Assembly (NCBI GenBank): GCA_964539805.1
Contig: CAZIKN010000057.1
Span: forward strand, 1 to 34,972
DNA from: M3007 sp964539805
GTDB lineage: Bacteria; Bacteroidota; Bacteroidia; Chitinophagales; Saprospiraceae
DNA: 34,972 nt
Reading direction: 5' to 3'
In this document: positions 25,101-31,712 of the stretch, one piece after another
How the letters are laid out: every line of letters begins with the position of its first letter
How positions within the stretch are numbered: position 1 is the stretch's first letter
Made by a program: the position numbers and the translations under genes
Notes under the pieces: model-generated
Databases searched by the model: none
Told to the model about the DNA's origin: nothing
The model's input: only the letters and a program-made list of their open reading frames with translations

Positions 25101-25194
25101 AAAACGCTCCATGGCAGAAGCAGAAAAACTTAAGGCGGAGGAAGAGTTGAAAAAAATAAAAGAAGAAATAGAAAAGGCTAAAAAGAAAGATTGA
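22174..25194 (+). CDS. Exported giant helical fibre protein with 40-residue repeats
   Basis: A 1006-residue protein. Signal peptide to about residue 27 (A-T-A-Q before D28); the ATG at 22201 (residue 10) is an equally good start. Residues 28-170 form a beta-rich globular domain with two Cys (29, 165); 171-222 is a Ser/Thr/Gly/Asn linker; from about 225 to the end the chain is an uninterrupted Ala/Glu/Lys helix. From Tyr276 the helix repeats with a 40-residue period, each unit starting with a pattern like Y-A-x-E-V-x-x-A-R-x-K: starts at 276, 316, 367, 407, 447, 487, 523, 563, 603, 643, 683, 723, 763, 803, 854, 894. Twelve of fifteen spacings are exactly 40; the others are 51, 51 and 36. This fits three hendecads plus one heptad (40 residues, 11 turns). 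Probably a long extracytoplasmic coiled-coil rod or tether. Function and partners unknown. It ends with no gap before the convergent permease gene. Confidence 0.85.
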   Translation: MHPNARPYRMVALVFFSLFFCLQATAQDCLKENKKLSGIQFTQTSPLTIIVRSNYNYGIEFFTNEKGIFARMISVGGIEFNQDDQVIFIDVNGGERAYKFTGMDELVPGSVPTHRNNLRIDLEGVKWLSESTISGINFINFVDRQKHKFTTNPNLQSEFRNFVKCFYSALDATSVKDTPGASVSKNNNTGSSTATSTTPNGGGGTNKPSGNAQRNGGGSPASDNEVTNLRQELEKTKEKLREDIRMEKERAETIKGQLQQEVAAAREAANQKKLEYANEVVEARKTSLAEIEKAKTEAQNFVTESRSKAEAEAGKIANSVEEARKQAGEEIQRARLTSAEEVKKARENAAKEVGEVKIKLEQSKLQYADEVSSARTNAEDEIKRIREENTKAIAEAREKAKNEQEKTTEDVVETKKTAAEQILKIREETAAEVARMKESSVLEKQKSAVEIAESRRKAAEEKALQQQNSANEIAEIKENAARQKEAYATEVADAKKRAAEEVSMIKAGIAEEQKKAEVEKADIAKQVVESKQKAASTVQQVQEESSKAILEAQARSKAQKDSIAIQVATAREKAAQELQKIQDELTKSIAAAKEQENKIKQQSADEVQKARERSQQEVVKAQEEAKNKVLDANSKADQAQKQYASEVETSKKTADDKVKQIQAEAAAAVIEAKKKQQENTTATAAEVVAAREKAAAEIAAAREKAANEVAAAREAQVRAIQESTNAISEARRKSAQEVANIKKNEADSVRIARENSAKERQRFATEVADARARSAQEVASANQKAAEEVKIAKENAAKIKQESAEAIGKVKEEAAALIQATRENAAKEVASVKSQAIEAITFAKRESDDKRAALAKEVADAQERARKDIADARQSSAAEVATARKDAEEKRKQYAADVEEARQKSAAEIAAGQKEASEAIYKAKQESATAINEIKQQEAQLIAEEKAKSAAEISKVKTETARILADEAKKIDEINQKRSMAEAEKLKAEEELKKIKEEIEKAKKKD
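22999..25191 (+). repeat. 120-bp coding repeat array (40-residue units)
   Basis: About 16 divergent tandem units within the fibre gene, from residue 276 to near the C-terminus. The period is conserved at the protein level (120 bp per unit), while the bases have diverged, so this is an old duplication series rather than a recent expansion. Two units are longer by 11 residues (one extra hendecad) and one is shorter by 4 (one helical turn). Confidence 0.75.
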
Positions 25195-26403
25195 TCACTC
25201 CTGCATATCGTTTGAAATCAAGGAGTATAAGGAATAGACGGTTATGGTAATCATGGCAATTGGTGCGGCAGCTACCCACCACTGTTGCCCGTAATCCGTT
25301 ATTTGACCAAGCATTACACCCCAGGAAACTTCACGGGCAACATGTGAGCCATAACCCAAAAAAGAAAGGGAAGCCTCTAATAAAATAGCAGACGCCACAC
25401 TCATCGTCAATGCTATGCCTAATGGCCGCCAAGCATTTGGCAGCATGTGACCAAACATAATTCGCCTGTCTGAAAAGCCTTGTGCCCTTGCTATGGCAAT
25501 GTAATCCAATTCTCTGATTTTTAGCAGTTCCGCTCGCAGGAATTTACTTATGTTCGGCCAGCTCATTAGTCCAATCATGGCTAACAAAGGAAGCGTGGAT
25601 TGATTTTTTGTGCCTCGCCATGCAGCAAATGCAATAATCACCAAAAGTTTAGGTACTGCGTTGAAAAATTCTCCCAGCCGCATGATCAACTGATCCGCAG
25701 GTATCGTAATTTTTTTACGAAAAAAGGGTAAAAACCTTGCAAGCAGTTTACCTAAAAAAAAGAATATCAATACGATAAAGAGGAATAAAGAGATGCTCTT
25801 TAGCAATTCAATCCAGCCACCGGGATACATCAACGGATAAGCCCTTGCGGTAAAAGCGTAAAACCATGCAAAAGGGAGAGACAGAAGCCCCAAAATCAAT
25901 CCCCCACGAGATAATTTAAGCCGATCATCTCCATAAAAACCGGCAAAAAGACCAAAAAACAGACCAAAAACGAAGGCAAGCGAGATGGTAACTGTTGCAG
26001 TCAGCAAGGCAACCCTGGCCCCCGAAACAATACACGAAGCAATATCCCAACCTACGGCGTTGGTACCCAGCCAATGCCTAAATACCGGGCGAGATTCAGG
26101 CCCCAAAGACAAAGGCTTGTGCAAGGTATTGAGTGTTTGATATTTCTCGCCTGAAGAAAAAGGAATAATAGCAAAAACAGTATTCTCTTGGGGCAAGTTA
26201 TACCATAAATGATTGGTTTCCAATGAATCCATGAGCGCCTCCCCTATATATACCCTGTCACCGCTTTTCAACAGTGCCTTAAATGCAGGGTAGTAACTTT
26301 TGCCATTGACATAACAATACAAGGGCCGCTCTGTTGCAATCAGATCTCGAAACAAAGCCATAAAACAGAGTATACCCAGGACAACAAGAGGCCAGCGCTT
26401 CAT
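25195..26403 (-). CDS. OppC/DppC-like ABC transporter permease with insertion
   Basis: A 402-residue inner-membrane permease of the peptide/nickel ABC family, about 100 residues longer than usual. Visible marks: G-T-N-A-V-G-W-D (113-120), matching the G-T-D-x-x-G-R-D motif; a TM pair ending in G-F-Y-G (155-158); I-M-R-L-G-E-F-F-N-A-V-P (240-251); the EAA-type coupling loop Y-I-A-I-A-R-A-Q-G-F (301-310); and S-F-L-G-Y-G (347-352). In typical OppC proteins the G-Y-x-G and M-R-x-x-D-x-x-x-A-x-P segments are nearly adjacent; here about 80 residues with two extra hydrophobic segments (about 168-190 and 202-222) separate them. No ATPase, partner permease or binding protein is encoded nearby. Its start overlaps the GHMP kinase stop by 4 bp. 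Confidence 0.85.
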   Translation of the reverse strand: MKRWPLVVLGILCFMALFRDLIATERPLYCYVNGKSYYPAFKALLKSGDRVYIGEALMDSLETNHLWYNLPQENTVFAIIPFSSGEKYQTLNTLHKPLSLGPESRPVFRHWLGTNAVGWDIASCIVSGARVALLTATVTISLAFVFGLFFGLFAGFYGDDRLKLSRGGLILGLLSLPFAWFYAFTARAYPLMYPGGWIELLKSISLFLFIVLIFFFLGKLLARFLPFFRKKITIPADQLIMRLGEFFNAVPKLLVIIAFAAWRGTKNQSTLPLLAMIGLMSWPNISKFLRAELLKIRELDYIAIARAQGFSDRRIMFGHMLPNAWRPLGIALTMSVASAILLEASLSFLGYGSHVAREVSWGVMLGQITDYGQQWWVAAAPIAMITITVYSLYSLISNDMQE

Positions 26404-27296
26404 ATATTTACATTTACAACAGAATGGCCGATCGGATGACGCTCTGCCAACACATCAAGAATATGACTGCTCCGAGCAAAGCCCAGTACAAAGCCCCCGC
26501 CACCGGCACCACAAATTTTCAGGAAAAAATCCTTCTTATTAAGGCCTTCTGCCCAAAATGTTTTCATGGTATGCGGAATTAAAAAATCAAGATGCTGCAT
26601 TTGCATACGTGATAGGTCTTCCAAGGTATTCCAAAACACCGAAGCATCAGCATCGAGCCAGGCACTAAGGCATTTTTCATTTGTGGGCAGGTAATCCGAA
26701 TCAAGCCATTGGGCAAATAATTTTTTCTCTGCCTGTTCTTTGAACCATGTGATCATGGTTTCTGATTTGCGGGGCAAGCCGGAGTCAATTAAAAAAGCGT
26801 ATGGCATATCTATTTGCCAGCTCATTGGGCTGGCCGCTGAAACATCTTTTAGATTGCTGATAAGCAACGCCTTATTGATATATGAAGTCAAAGGGTCAAT
26901 ACCGCTGCTACTGCCATGAAAAAAACTTTCCATGCCCGCGAGTATTATTTTAAGATCAGAAAGTGATTCTTTTTTATCCGCACAAAAATGATCATACACT
27001 GCTGCGCACAAGGCACCAGAACTTCCGAGGCCGTAGCCTATGGGAATATTGGATTGGAAAACCAGGCCATTTTGGATGGCCGTTTGGAAAGCTTGGGGAT
27101 CAAAACCCGGAACAGTAGCCAACTGATCACTTTTTGCCCACGACCATAATTTTTTTTTCAAGGCATTTTTTTCATTTTGGGTATTATTGTAGGCCATTCG
27201 CCCATGATAATAAGGTATGGGGATAGCAAGTGCCGAAGCGCCTCTAAGTAAAATATGCTCGCCAAAAAGTAAAAGCTTTGCAGGATAGTCACGCAT
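26400..27296 (-). CDS. GHMP kinase, mevalonate kinase-like
   Basis: A 298-residue kinase from the ATG at 27296, which begins M-R-D-Y-P-A-K-L-L-L-F-G-E-H, the usual N-terminus of mevalonate-type kinases; longer frames (27344, 27368) overlap the upstream gene. The ATP-binding motif P-I-G-Y-G-L-G-S-S-G-A-L is at about 85-96 and the late Gly-rich motif G-A-G-G-G-G-F at about 263-269. Such enzymes phosphorylate small alcohols (mevalonate, homoserine, galactose or similar) in the cytoplasm; mevalonate is the best guess because of the G-E-H-x-x-L-x-G start, but no other mevalonate pathway gene is nearby. Gaps are 10 bp to the barstar-like gene and a 4-bp overlap with the permease, so all three are one operon. 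Confidence 0.85.
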   Translation of the reverse strand: MRDYPAKLLLFGEHILLRGASALAIPIPYYHGRMAYNNTQNEKNALKKKLWSWAKSDQLATVPGFDPQAFQTAIQNGLVFQSNIPIGYGLGSSGALCAAVYDHFCADKKESLSDLKIILAGMESFFHGSSSGIDPLTSYINKALLISNLKDVSAASPMSWQIDMPYAFLIDSGLPRKSETMITWFKEQAEKKLFAQWLDSDYLPTNEKCLSAWLDADASVFWNTLEDLSRMQMQHLDFLIPHTMKTFWAEGLNKKDFFLKICGAGGGGFVLGFARSSHILDVLAERHPIGHSVVNVNI

Positions 27297-27306
27297 GTGG
27301 ATCGTT

Positions 27307-27654
27307 TTATTGGACTCCGATGACCCGAAACTGTATATTGTCATAGCGGTTTTCCTGGATTTCTGCATCTTTCAACACCTGTATGGCCGCATCCCTTTTT
27401 TCTTCTTTTTCCTTGCTCAAAAATTGGCTTTCGTTGCGGATAAGCAATACAACATCTTCTTTTCCAATAACTTCCAAGGATATCAGGCAGTCATAGAGCG
27501 CATCTAAATTTTTTCCAAAGTAATCAGGAAATAAGAAGACTTTTGCAATACGAGTATAAAATGACCTTAAAGTACGAGCCTTGCTACCATCAATCTCAGC
27601 CACAAAGGTATTGGGAGAAAAACCTGGTAATTGTTGTTGACTTATAATTTGCAT
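27307..27654 (-). CDS. Barstar-like protein, no barnase partner
   Basis: A 115-residue protein with the barstar fold signature: F-P-D-Y-F-G-K-N-L-D-A-L-Y-D-C-L at about 42-57, matching the F-P-x-Y-x-G-x-N-x-D-A-L-x-D-x-L helix that plugs the active site of barnase-type RNases. The remaining strand (VVLLIRNESQFL) is as expected. Barstar relatives normally neutralise a partner RNase; no RNase toxin gene is next to it. It leads a three-gene operon with a GHMP kinase and a permease, so it may have another role or guard against a distant or imported toxin. Assignment by motif, good confidence; role unknown. Confidence 0.8.
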   Translation of the reverse strand: MQIISQQQLPGFSPNTFVAEIDGSKARTLRSFYTRIAKVFLFPDYFGKNLDALYDCLISLEVIGKEDVVLLIRNESQFLSKEKEEKRDAAIQVLKDAEIQENRYDNIQFRVIGVQ

Positions 27655-27681
27655 ATTCTTTTATTGTGGGGCAAAGAAAAC

Positions 27682-27714
27682 AAAAATACCCTGATACTGC
27701 ATTGAGCATCAGGG
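27682..27714 (-). terminator. Rho-independent terminator of lrp-like gene
   Basis: On the minus strand CCCTGAT and ATCAGGG pair perfectly (27714-27708 with 27695-27689) and are followed by T-rich TATTTTTGTTTTC. It lies 32 bases after the Lrp-like stop, separating that gene from the barstar operon. Confidence 0.75.
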
Positions 27715-27745
27715 CATTAATATTTTTTGGGGTTCGGACTTGTCT

Positions 27746-28225
27746 TTACTTATCTTCGTAGTTGTATGGTAATACTTTGGAATCCTTTACCGTTGAGAGC
27801 GTCATAAGGGTTTTTAGGCGCTCAATTTCTTCTATCTGGCTGATGGTCTTAAACAATAATTGTTCGTACGAAGGAATGTCCCTACAAATAATCTTCATAA
27901 GAAAATCAGCCTCGCCAGTTATGATATAACACTCTGTCACTTCGTCAATTAGCGAAATTTTTTCCAAAAAATTGTTCAGCGCGTTCTCCTTTTTCCAGGC
28001 AAGAGACACCAGTACAAAGGTTTTTACGTTGAGCCCCATTTGTTGGGGACTGACTTGTGCATGATAACTTAAAACAATCTCGCTTTGTTCAAGCTTTTTT
28101 ACGCGCTCCAGTGTTGGTGCAGGAGACAAACCGATTTTTTTTGACAAGTCGAGGTTTGTAATCTTACTGTTCTCTTGTAGGATCTTAAGGATCTTGAGGT
28201 CTATTTTATCGAGTTTTTCTGACAT
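27746..28225 (-). CDS. Lrp/AsnC family transcriptional regulator
   Basis: A 159-residue regulator from the ATG at 28225 (the frame opens at 28300, but the family starts at M-S-E-K-L-D-K-I-D-L-K-I-L). Residues about 5-55 form the winged helix-turn-helix (K-I-L-K-I-L-Q-E-N-S-K-I-T-N-L-D-L-S-K-K-I-G-L-S-P-A-P), and about 65-150 the RAM/ACT-like effector domain (V-T-E-C-Y-I-I-T-G-E-A-D-F-L). Such proteins form dimers or octamers and control genes of amino-acid metabolism in response to an amino acid. Its own promoter (28270-28301) is an exact consensus pair. The regulated targets cannot be inferred. Confidence 0.93.
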   Translation of the reverse strand: MSEKLDKIDLKILKILQENSKITNLDLSKKIGLSPAPTLERVKKLEQSEIVLSYHAQVSPQQMGLNVKTFVLVSLAWKKENALNNFLEKISLIDEVTECYIITGEADFLMKIICRDIPSYEQLLFKTISQIEEIERLKTLMTLSTVKDSKVLPYNYEDK

Positions 28226-28269
28226 ATATTCGATGTTGTAAAATTTTATTCTGATTCTGAAAATTTCCC

Positions 28270-28301
28270 CAAAGGTACTACAAAAGAAAATATTGTGCAA
28301 A
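28270..28301 (-). promoter_or_regulatory. Consensus Bacteroidota promoter of lrp-like gene
   Basis: On the minus strand TTTG (28301-28298), exactly 20 bp, then TACCTTTG (28277-28270): exact matches to both boxes of the Bacteroidota sigma-ABfr-type promoter. The predicted start of transcription is near 28264, giving a leader of about 40 nt. This is the clearest promoter in the window. Confidence 0.75.
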
Positions 28302-28562
28302 CTTTTCGATAAAATTCCCCTGTTAATTTTGCTTAAATAGCATTTTTAGGCTTTGAGTGGTATAAATTTGAGCAATTTTTACGTAAAAGTGCTGTAACAA
28401 CCAAAAATAATTTGCCGAAAAGGTCACTTTGCAAAGCCTTTACAATCATTAGGCCTTAACCTGTTCCCTTGCCTTTGATAAGCCAAACTTTTACAAAAAA
28501 AAATGATGTATCGCCAATTTTACTTTTTTGCAATTGTTTTACTATTCTAATATTCCCCAAGG
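28302..28562. other. AT-rich intergenic region
   Basis: The gene-free stretch between the lrp-like start (28225) and the next stop (28563) is 337 bp, of which 28270-28301 is the lrp promoter. The rest is AT-rich, with a 10-bp palindrome CTTTGCAAAG (28427-28436). I see no open frame or RNA gene in it. Confidence 0.5.
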
Positions 28563-28895
28563 TCAATTTTTTCTTTTCAGTAAAAAGCGGCGCCCGCGCT
28601 CATTTTGGCTGATTTGGGCTACTTCCCAACCATTGTCATAAAAATAGTTTAGCCCGTCCACAAGGCTTCGAAAGTCAAACTTCTTGCCATGTTGATCGGT
28701 AATAAAATCTTCCTTGGGGTTGGATTGGCCAAAATCCACTTTAAAGGTGCACTGGCCATCCGTTTTAAAAAGGGGATCAACCTCTATGTAGTGGCCTGTA
28801 TTGGTAATGTCCAACTTTACCCCGTCAACATAGACCTGGGCCAAAGAAAAGTGGCAAACAGCCAGCGAAGAGAGAAGCACGATGTACTTTTTCAT
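28563..28895 (-). CDS. Small exported protein, unknown
   Basis: A 110-residue protein from the ATG at 28895, chosen because M-K-K-Y-I-V-L-L-S-S-L-A-V then forms a signal peptide ending near S-L-A-Q; the frame opens at 28928. The mature part is mixed, with a C-terminal F-D-F-R-S-L-V-D-G-L-N-Y-F-Y-D-N-G-W-E stretch and a basic end. No family recognised. Confidence 0.55.
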   Translation of the reverse strand: MKKYIVLLSSLAVCHFSLAQVYVDGVKLDITNTGHYIEVDPLFKTDGQCTFKVDFGQSNPKEDFITDQHGKKFDFRSLVDGLNYFYDNGWEVAQISQNERGRRFLLKRKN

Positions 28896-28947
28896 AGTCA
28901 AATGCATTATTTTGTTAAATTTTGACAAAGAAAAAGTCCTTAATCAG

Positions 28948-29000
28948 AAAAAAAGGAAGGCGCGTCAAGGTTTAACCATGGTTTATTATGCCCTTAACGC
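28948..29000 (-). terminator. Rho-independent terminator
   Basis: On the minus strand GCGTTAAGG (29000-28992) pairs with CCTTGACGC (28970-28962) through 9 bp including one G-U wobble, followed by TTCCTTTTTTT. It lies 18 bases after the stop of the gene ending at 29019 and is well placed to end its transcription. Confidence 0.7.
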
Positions 29001-29018
29001 TTCTTAAGATAATAAAAA

Positions 29019-30041
29019 TCAAAACGAGGGCGACACAAAGGTTTCTTTTTCAAAAAGTTGGATTTCTGTCACTGCTTCGATATCCACGTTTATGTCTATA
29101 TTATCCATCCAGTTATCGCTTTTAAACGCAAAATACCAGCTGCCATTTAGGGGCGAGGAGCGTCTTTGAACATCCACGGATATGGCTGATTGGTAAATAT
29201 GGGCATTGTATTCCTTGTTTTTTGAAAATTTGAGCCAGTTGTCGTAGTCTAACAAGGCGTATTCAACATCCTCTCCACTGGTGCTGACCGTCAGATCAAT
29301 GGCCATGCCCAAGGCAAATGCTCCCAAAGCAGTTTCGGGCTGTACACCCATTATCTTTACGGCCCCACTTTGAAGCAATTTTTTGAGTTTGTCCGCGTCT
29401 TGTCGCCTTGCTTCTGTTACGGATTGGCCGACAGAGACCCGATAAGCCCATCTGATGGTGTTGTCAGGGAGCGTAAACTGATAAGCATTTACCGGCTTTT
29501 GTGTATAAAACTTACTGGCCCCAACGGTGACCTGCCCGCCCAGTGAAATAAGTTCTTGTTTTTTACCTGTCGGCACTGAGCGATATTCTATTTTGAAGGC
29601 AGGATTTTGTTCGATATCCCAGTTGACTCTGGTGTCCATGCGTTTGTTTTCACTATTGCTTGGTGTTCTGTGAAGTGTAAAGCGCATCACTTTTTTGCTC
29701 AGGCCTTTTTCCTTAAACCGCAGTTGGTAGATACCCGTCTGTGGTATCCTGATCTTTTTGGTGATTGCACTATCCTTTTCATATTCGCGAAAAATAAAAT
29801 TATCGGGCCACTGGACCAACTCAACTGATTTTAATTGTTTTCCGCTTAACTCTTGCACATACAAATCAATTTCATCACCTTCGGCAAAGGCATAGTTGAA
29901 TTTGTTTTCCCCTTCCAGTCGGAAAGTCTGATCTGCAATAAAAATCGGGGATTGTGCCACACATATATATGTATAGGTGTACAAACAGGCTACAATACTG
30001 AGGATGCTGCGCATAAAACGTATCAGGGGTTTGTTTTTCAT
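29019..30041 (-). CDS. Exported beta-rich protein, unknown
   Basis: A 340-residue exported protein. The N-terminus has a hydrophobic core (SILSIVACLYTYTYICVAQ) and a probable signal peptidase site. The mature part looks beta-rich (repeated aromatic/charged strands) and may be two beta sandwiches (about 30-130 and 190-340), with a short helical segment between them (SVTEARRQDADKLKKLLQSG). No family recognised. The exact -7 match TATATTTG lies only 5 bp upstream of the ATG at 30041; if that promoter is real, transcription starts about at that ATG and the in-frame ATG at 30014 (M-R-S-I-L-S) would be the true start. Confidence 0.6.
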   Translation of the reverse strand: MKNKPLIRFMRSILSIVACLYTYTYICVAQSPIFIADQTFRLEGENKFNYAFAEGDEIDLYVQELSGKQLKSVELVQWPDNFIFREYEKDSAITKKIRIPQTGIYQLRFKEKGLSKKVMRFTLHRTPSNSENKRMDTRVNWDIEQNPAFKIEYRSVPTGKKQELISLGGQVTVGASKFYTQKPVNAYQFTLPDNTIRWAYRVSVGQSVTEARRQDADKLKKLLQSGAVKIMGVQPETALGAFALGMAIDLTVSTSGEDVEYALLDYDNWLKFSKNKEYNAHIYQSAISVDVQRRSSPLNGSWYFAFKSDNWMDNIDINVDIEAVTEIQLFEKETFVSPSF

Positions 30042-30045
30042 GCTG

Positions 30046-30053
30046 CAAATATA
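30046..30053 (-). promoter_or_regulatory. Candidate -7 element TATATTTG
   Basis: An exact TAnnTTTG match on the minus strand directly before the exported protein gene. TTTA at 30079-30076 lies 22 bp upstream as a weak -33 candidate. It bears on which of two ATGs is used. Confidence 0.4.
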
Positions 30054-30137
30054 TCCTGCTAATACCCAAATTTGGTAAACAGTAGTAGCAGCCAGACAAA
30101 TTTTTGCATTGTATGCAGATTAAATAAAAAATTTTCT

Positions 30138-30166
30138 CTTGTATTTTCCCAATTGTTCTACTTTTA
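30138..30166 (+). promoter_or_regulatory. Candidate promoter of transhydrogenase operon
   Basis: CTTG (30138-30141), 17 bp, then TACTTTTA (30159-30166), one base off TAnnTTTG. It would start transcription near 30172, 16 nt before the first ATG. The spacer is slightly short. Confidence 0.4.
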
Positions 30167-30187
30167 CCGCTGAAAGAAAACACACAC

Positions 30188-31321
30188 ATGACCTTAGGAA
30201 TTTTAAAGGAAGGAAACGGCGAGCAACGCGTCGCTGTTACTCCGGATGCGGTAGCGGCCCTACTTAAAACCGGATTTCAAAAAATCGTTTTGGAGCGTGG
30301 CGCCGGGGCGAACGCTTTTTTCCCTGACGCGGCGTATGAAGCGCAAGGGGCAACAGTCAGTGATTTGGCTGGCGTGATAAAAAGCGCAGATGTTCTGGTG
30401 CGTATTACGCCTATGAGCGCAGAAGACCAATCAGCGCTGCCCTCCGGCAAAATCATTGTTTCGCAATTCAATGCACTGGGCCAATCCGAAATGGTTGGCA
30501 GGCTTCAGAAGGCAGGAAGCACCGCCTTTAGCCTTGATCTTGTGCCTCGTAGTACAAGGGCGCAAGCCATGGATGTGCTTTCCTCTATGGCCACCGCCGC
30601 AGGTTACAAAGCAGTCCTCACTGCGGCAACCCATTTGCCCACTTTTTTTCCCATGATGATGACCGCTGCGGGAACGATCAAACCCGCACGGGTATTGATA
30701 TTGGGCGCTGGTGTTGCTGGTTTACAGGCCATAGCCACCTCCCGAAAATTGGGAGCCATCGTTGAAGCCTTTGATGTGCGCGCCGCCGCGAAAGAAGAAG
30801 TGCTTAGCTTAGGTGCCAAATTTGTGGAAGTGGAAGGTGCCCGTGATGAAAAAGCAGCTGGTGGTTATGCTGTAGAACAAACGGAAGAGTTCAAGCAACG
30901 CCAGGCACAAGCTATTCACAACCAAGCGGTTCTGGCGGATGTGGTTATCTGTACGGCACAAATTCCGGGAAAAAAGGCTCCCCTTTTGCTCCAAAAAGCA
31001 ACCGTAGAAGCAATGAAGCCAGGTGCGGTTATTGTGGACTTGGCAGCCTCAACAGGAGGCAACTGTGCACTGACAGAGAATGGCAAGGTAATCCGTTTGG
31101 ATAATGGTGTCACCATTGTTGGTGATTCCAACCTGCCCACCTCCTTGCCTAAGGACGCCTCGGCCATGTTCAGCAAAAACGTGGTCAATTTCCTCAAGTT
31201 ATTTTTTGACAAAAACGGTGCTTTTGGCATCAACTTCAACGATGACATCATTGCTGCAGCCTGTATGGTGCACGAAGGGCAGGTCGTCAGCGAACGTCTA
31301 AAAGGCAGTTTGGGAATATAA
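30188..31321 (+). CDS. pntAA: NAD(P) transhydrogenase alpha subunit, part 1
   Basis: A 377-residue soluble NAD(H)-binding domain I of proton-translocating transhydrogenase, which transfers hydride between NADH and NADP+ coupled to proton movement across the inner membrane. The start is canonical (M-T-L-G-I-L-K-E...E-Q-R-V-A-V-T-P). R-S-T-R-A-Q-A-M-D (121-129) belongs to the nucleotide-binding region, and the Rossmann motif G-A-G-V-A-G is at 173-178 with the acidic A-F-D-V-R strand end near 194-198. The length matches the separate alpha-1 subunit of three-gene systems (E. coli fuses alpha-1 and alpha-2). Followed by pntAB after 57 bp. Confidence 0.95.
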   Translation: MTLGILKEGNGEQRVAVTPDAVAALLKTGFQKIVLERGAGANAFFPDAAYEAQGATVSDLAGVIKSADVLVRITPMSAEDQSALPSGKIIVSQFNALGQSEMVGRLQKAGSTAFSLDLVPRSTRAQAMDVLSSMATAAGYKAVLTAATHLPTFFPMMMTAAGTIKPARVLILGAGVAGLQAIATSRKLGAIVEAFDVRAAAKEEVLSLGAKFVEVEGARDEKAAGGYAVEQTEEFKQRQAQAIHNQAVLADVVICTAQIPGKKAPLLLQKATVEAMKPGAVIVDLAASTGGNCALTENGKVIRLDNGVTIVGDSNLPTSLPKDASAMFSKNVVNFLKLFFDKNGAFGINFNDDIIAAACMVHEGQVVSERLKGSLGI

Positions 31322-31378
31322 ACATAAGCCCGGCATAATAGTTTCCATCTCTTTTTCAACCTCTCACATTAATTTACT

Positions 31379-31678
31379 GTGGCTGATTTTTTCTTACAAC
31401 ACCAATCCCTGATCTATATCGTCATCTTGTCCATTTTGTTGGGCATCGAAGTGATTTCGCACGTGCCCGCTATTTTGCACACCCCGCTTATGTCCGGTGC
31501 GAATGCTATCCACGGAGTAGTCATTATCGGGGCTATCATCGTCATGGGTCATGCAAAATCAGATGATTACCTGGCACTTGTTTTGGGTTTCTTGGCCGTT
31601 TTACTCGGTACGCTTAATGTTGTAGGCGGATTTGTGGTTACCAACCGGATGCTGGAAATGTTCAAAAAGAAAAAGTAA
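31379..31678 (+). CDS. pntAB: NAD(P) transhydrogenase alpha subunit, part 2
   Basis: A 99-residue membrane subunit with three hydrophobic helices (about 11-29, 37-57 and 63-86). The sequence T-P-L-M-S-G-A-N-A-I-H-G between the first and second is the typical PntA-2 segment. It begins with a GTG at 31379; the next in-frame ATG is deep inside the first half (M-S-G-A-N-A), so GTG is the credible start. It supplies half of the membrane domain II together with PntB. Confidence 0.93.
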   Translation: MADFFLQHQSLIYIVILSILLGIEVISHVPAILHTPLMSGANAIHGVVIIGAIIVMGHAKSDDYLALVLGFLAVLLGTLNVVGGFVVTNRMLEMFKKKK

Positions 31679-31712
31679 CTACCAAATTCCGACATCTTAA
31701 AGGTTAAACATC

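Noticed and set aside
22999..25191. CRISPR array or recent DNA tandem repeat in the fibre gene
   Set aside because: The 120-bp periodicity is at the protein level; the bases differ between units and there are no identical repeats with unique spacers.
27307..27654. Complete toxin-antitoxin module
   Set aside because: Only the barstar-like protein is present; neither neighbour is an RNase or other toxin.
28302..28562. Small gene or RNA in the lrp upstream region
   Set aside because: AT-rich with no credible open frame, no strong hairpin and no terminator; only the promoter and a short palindrome can be supported.
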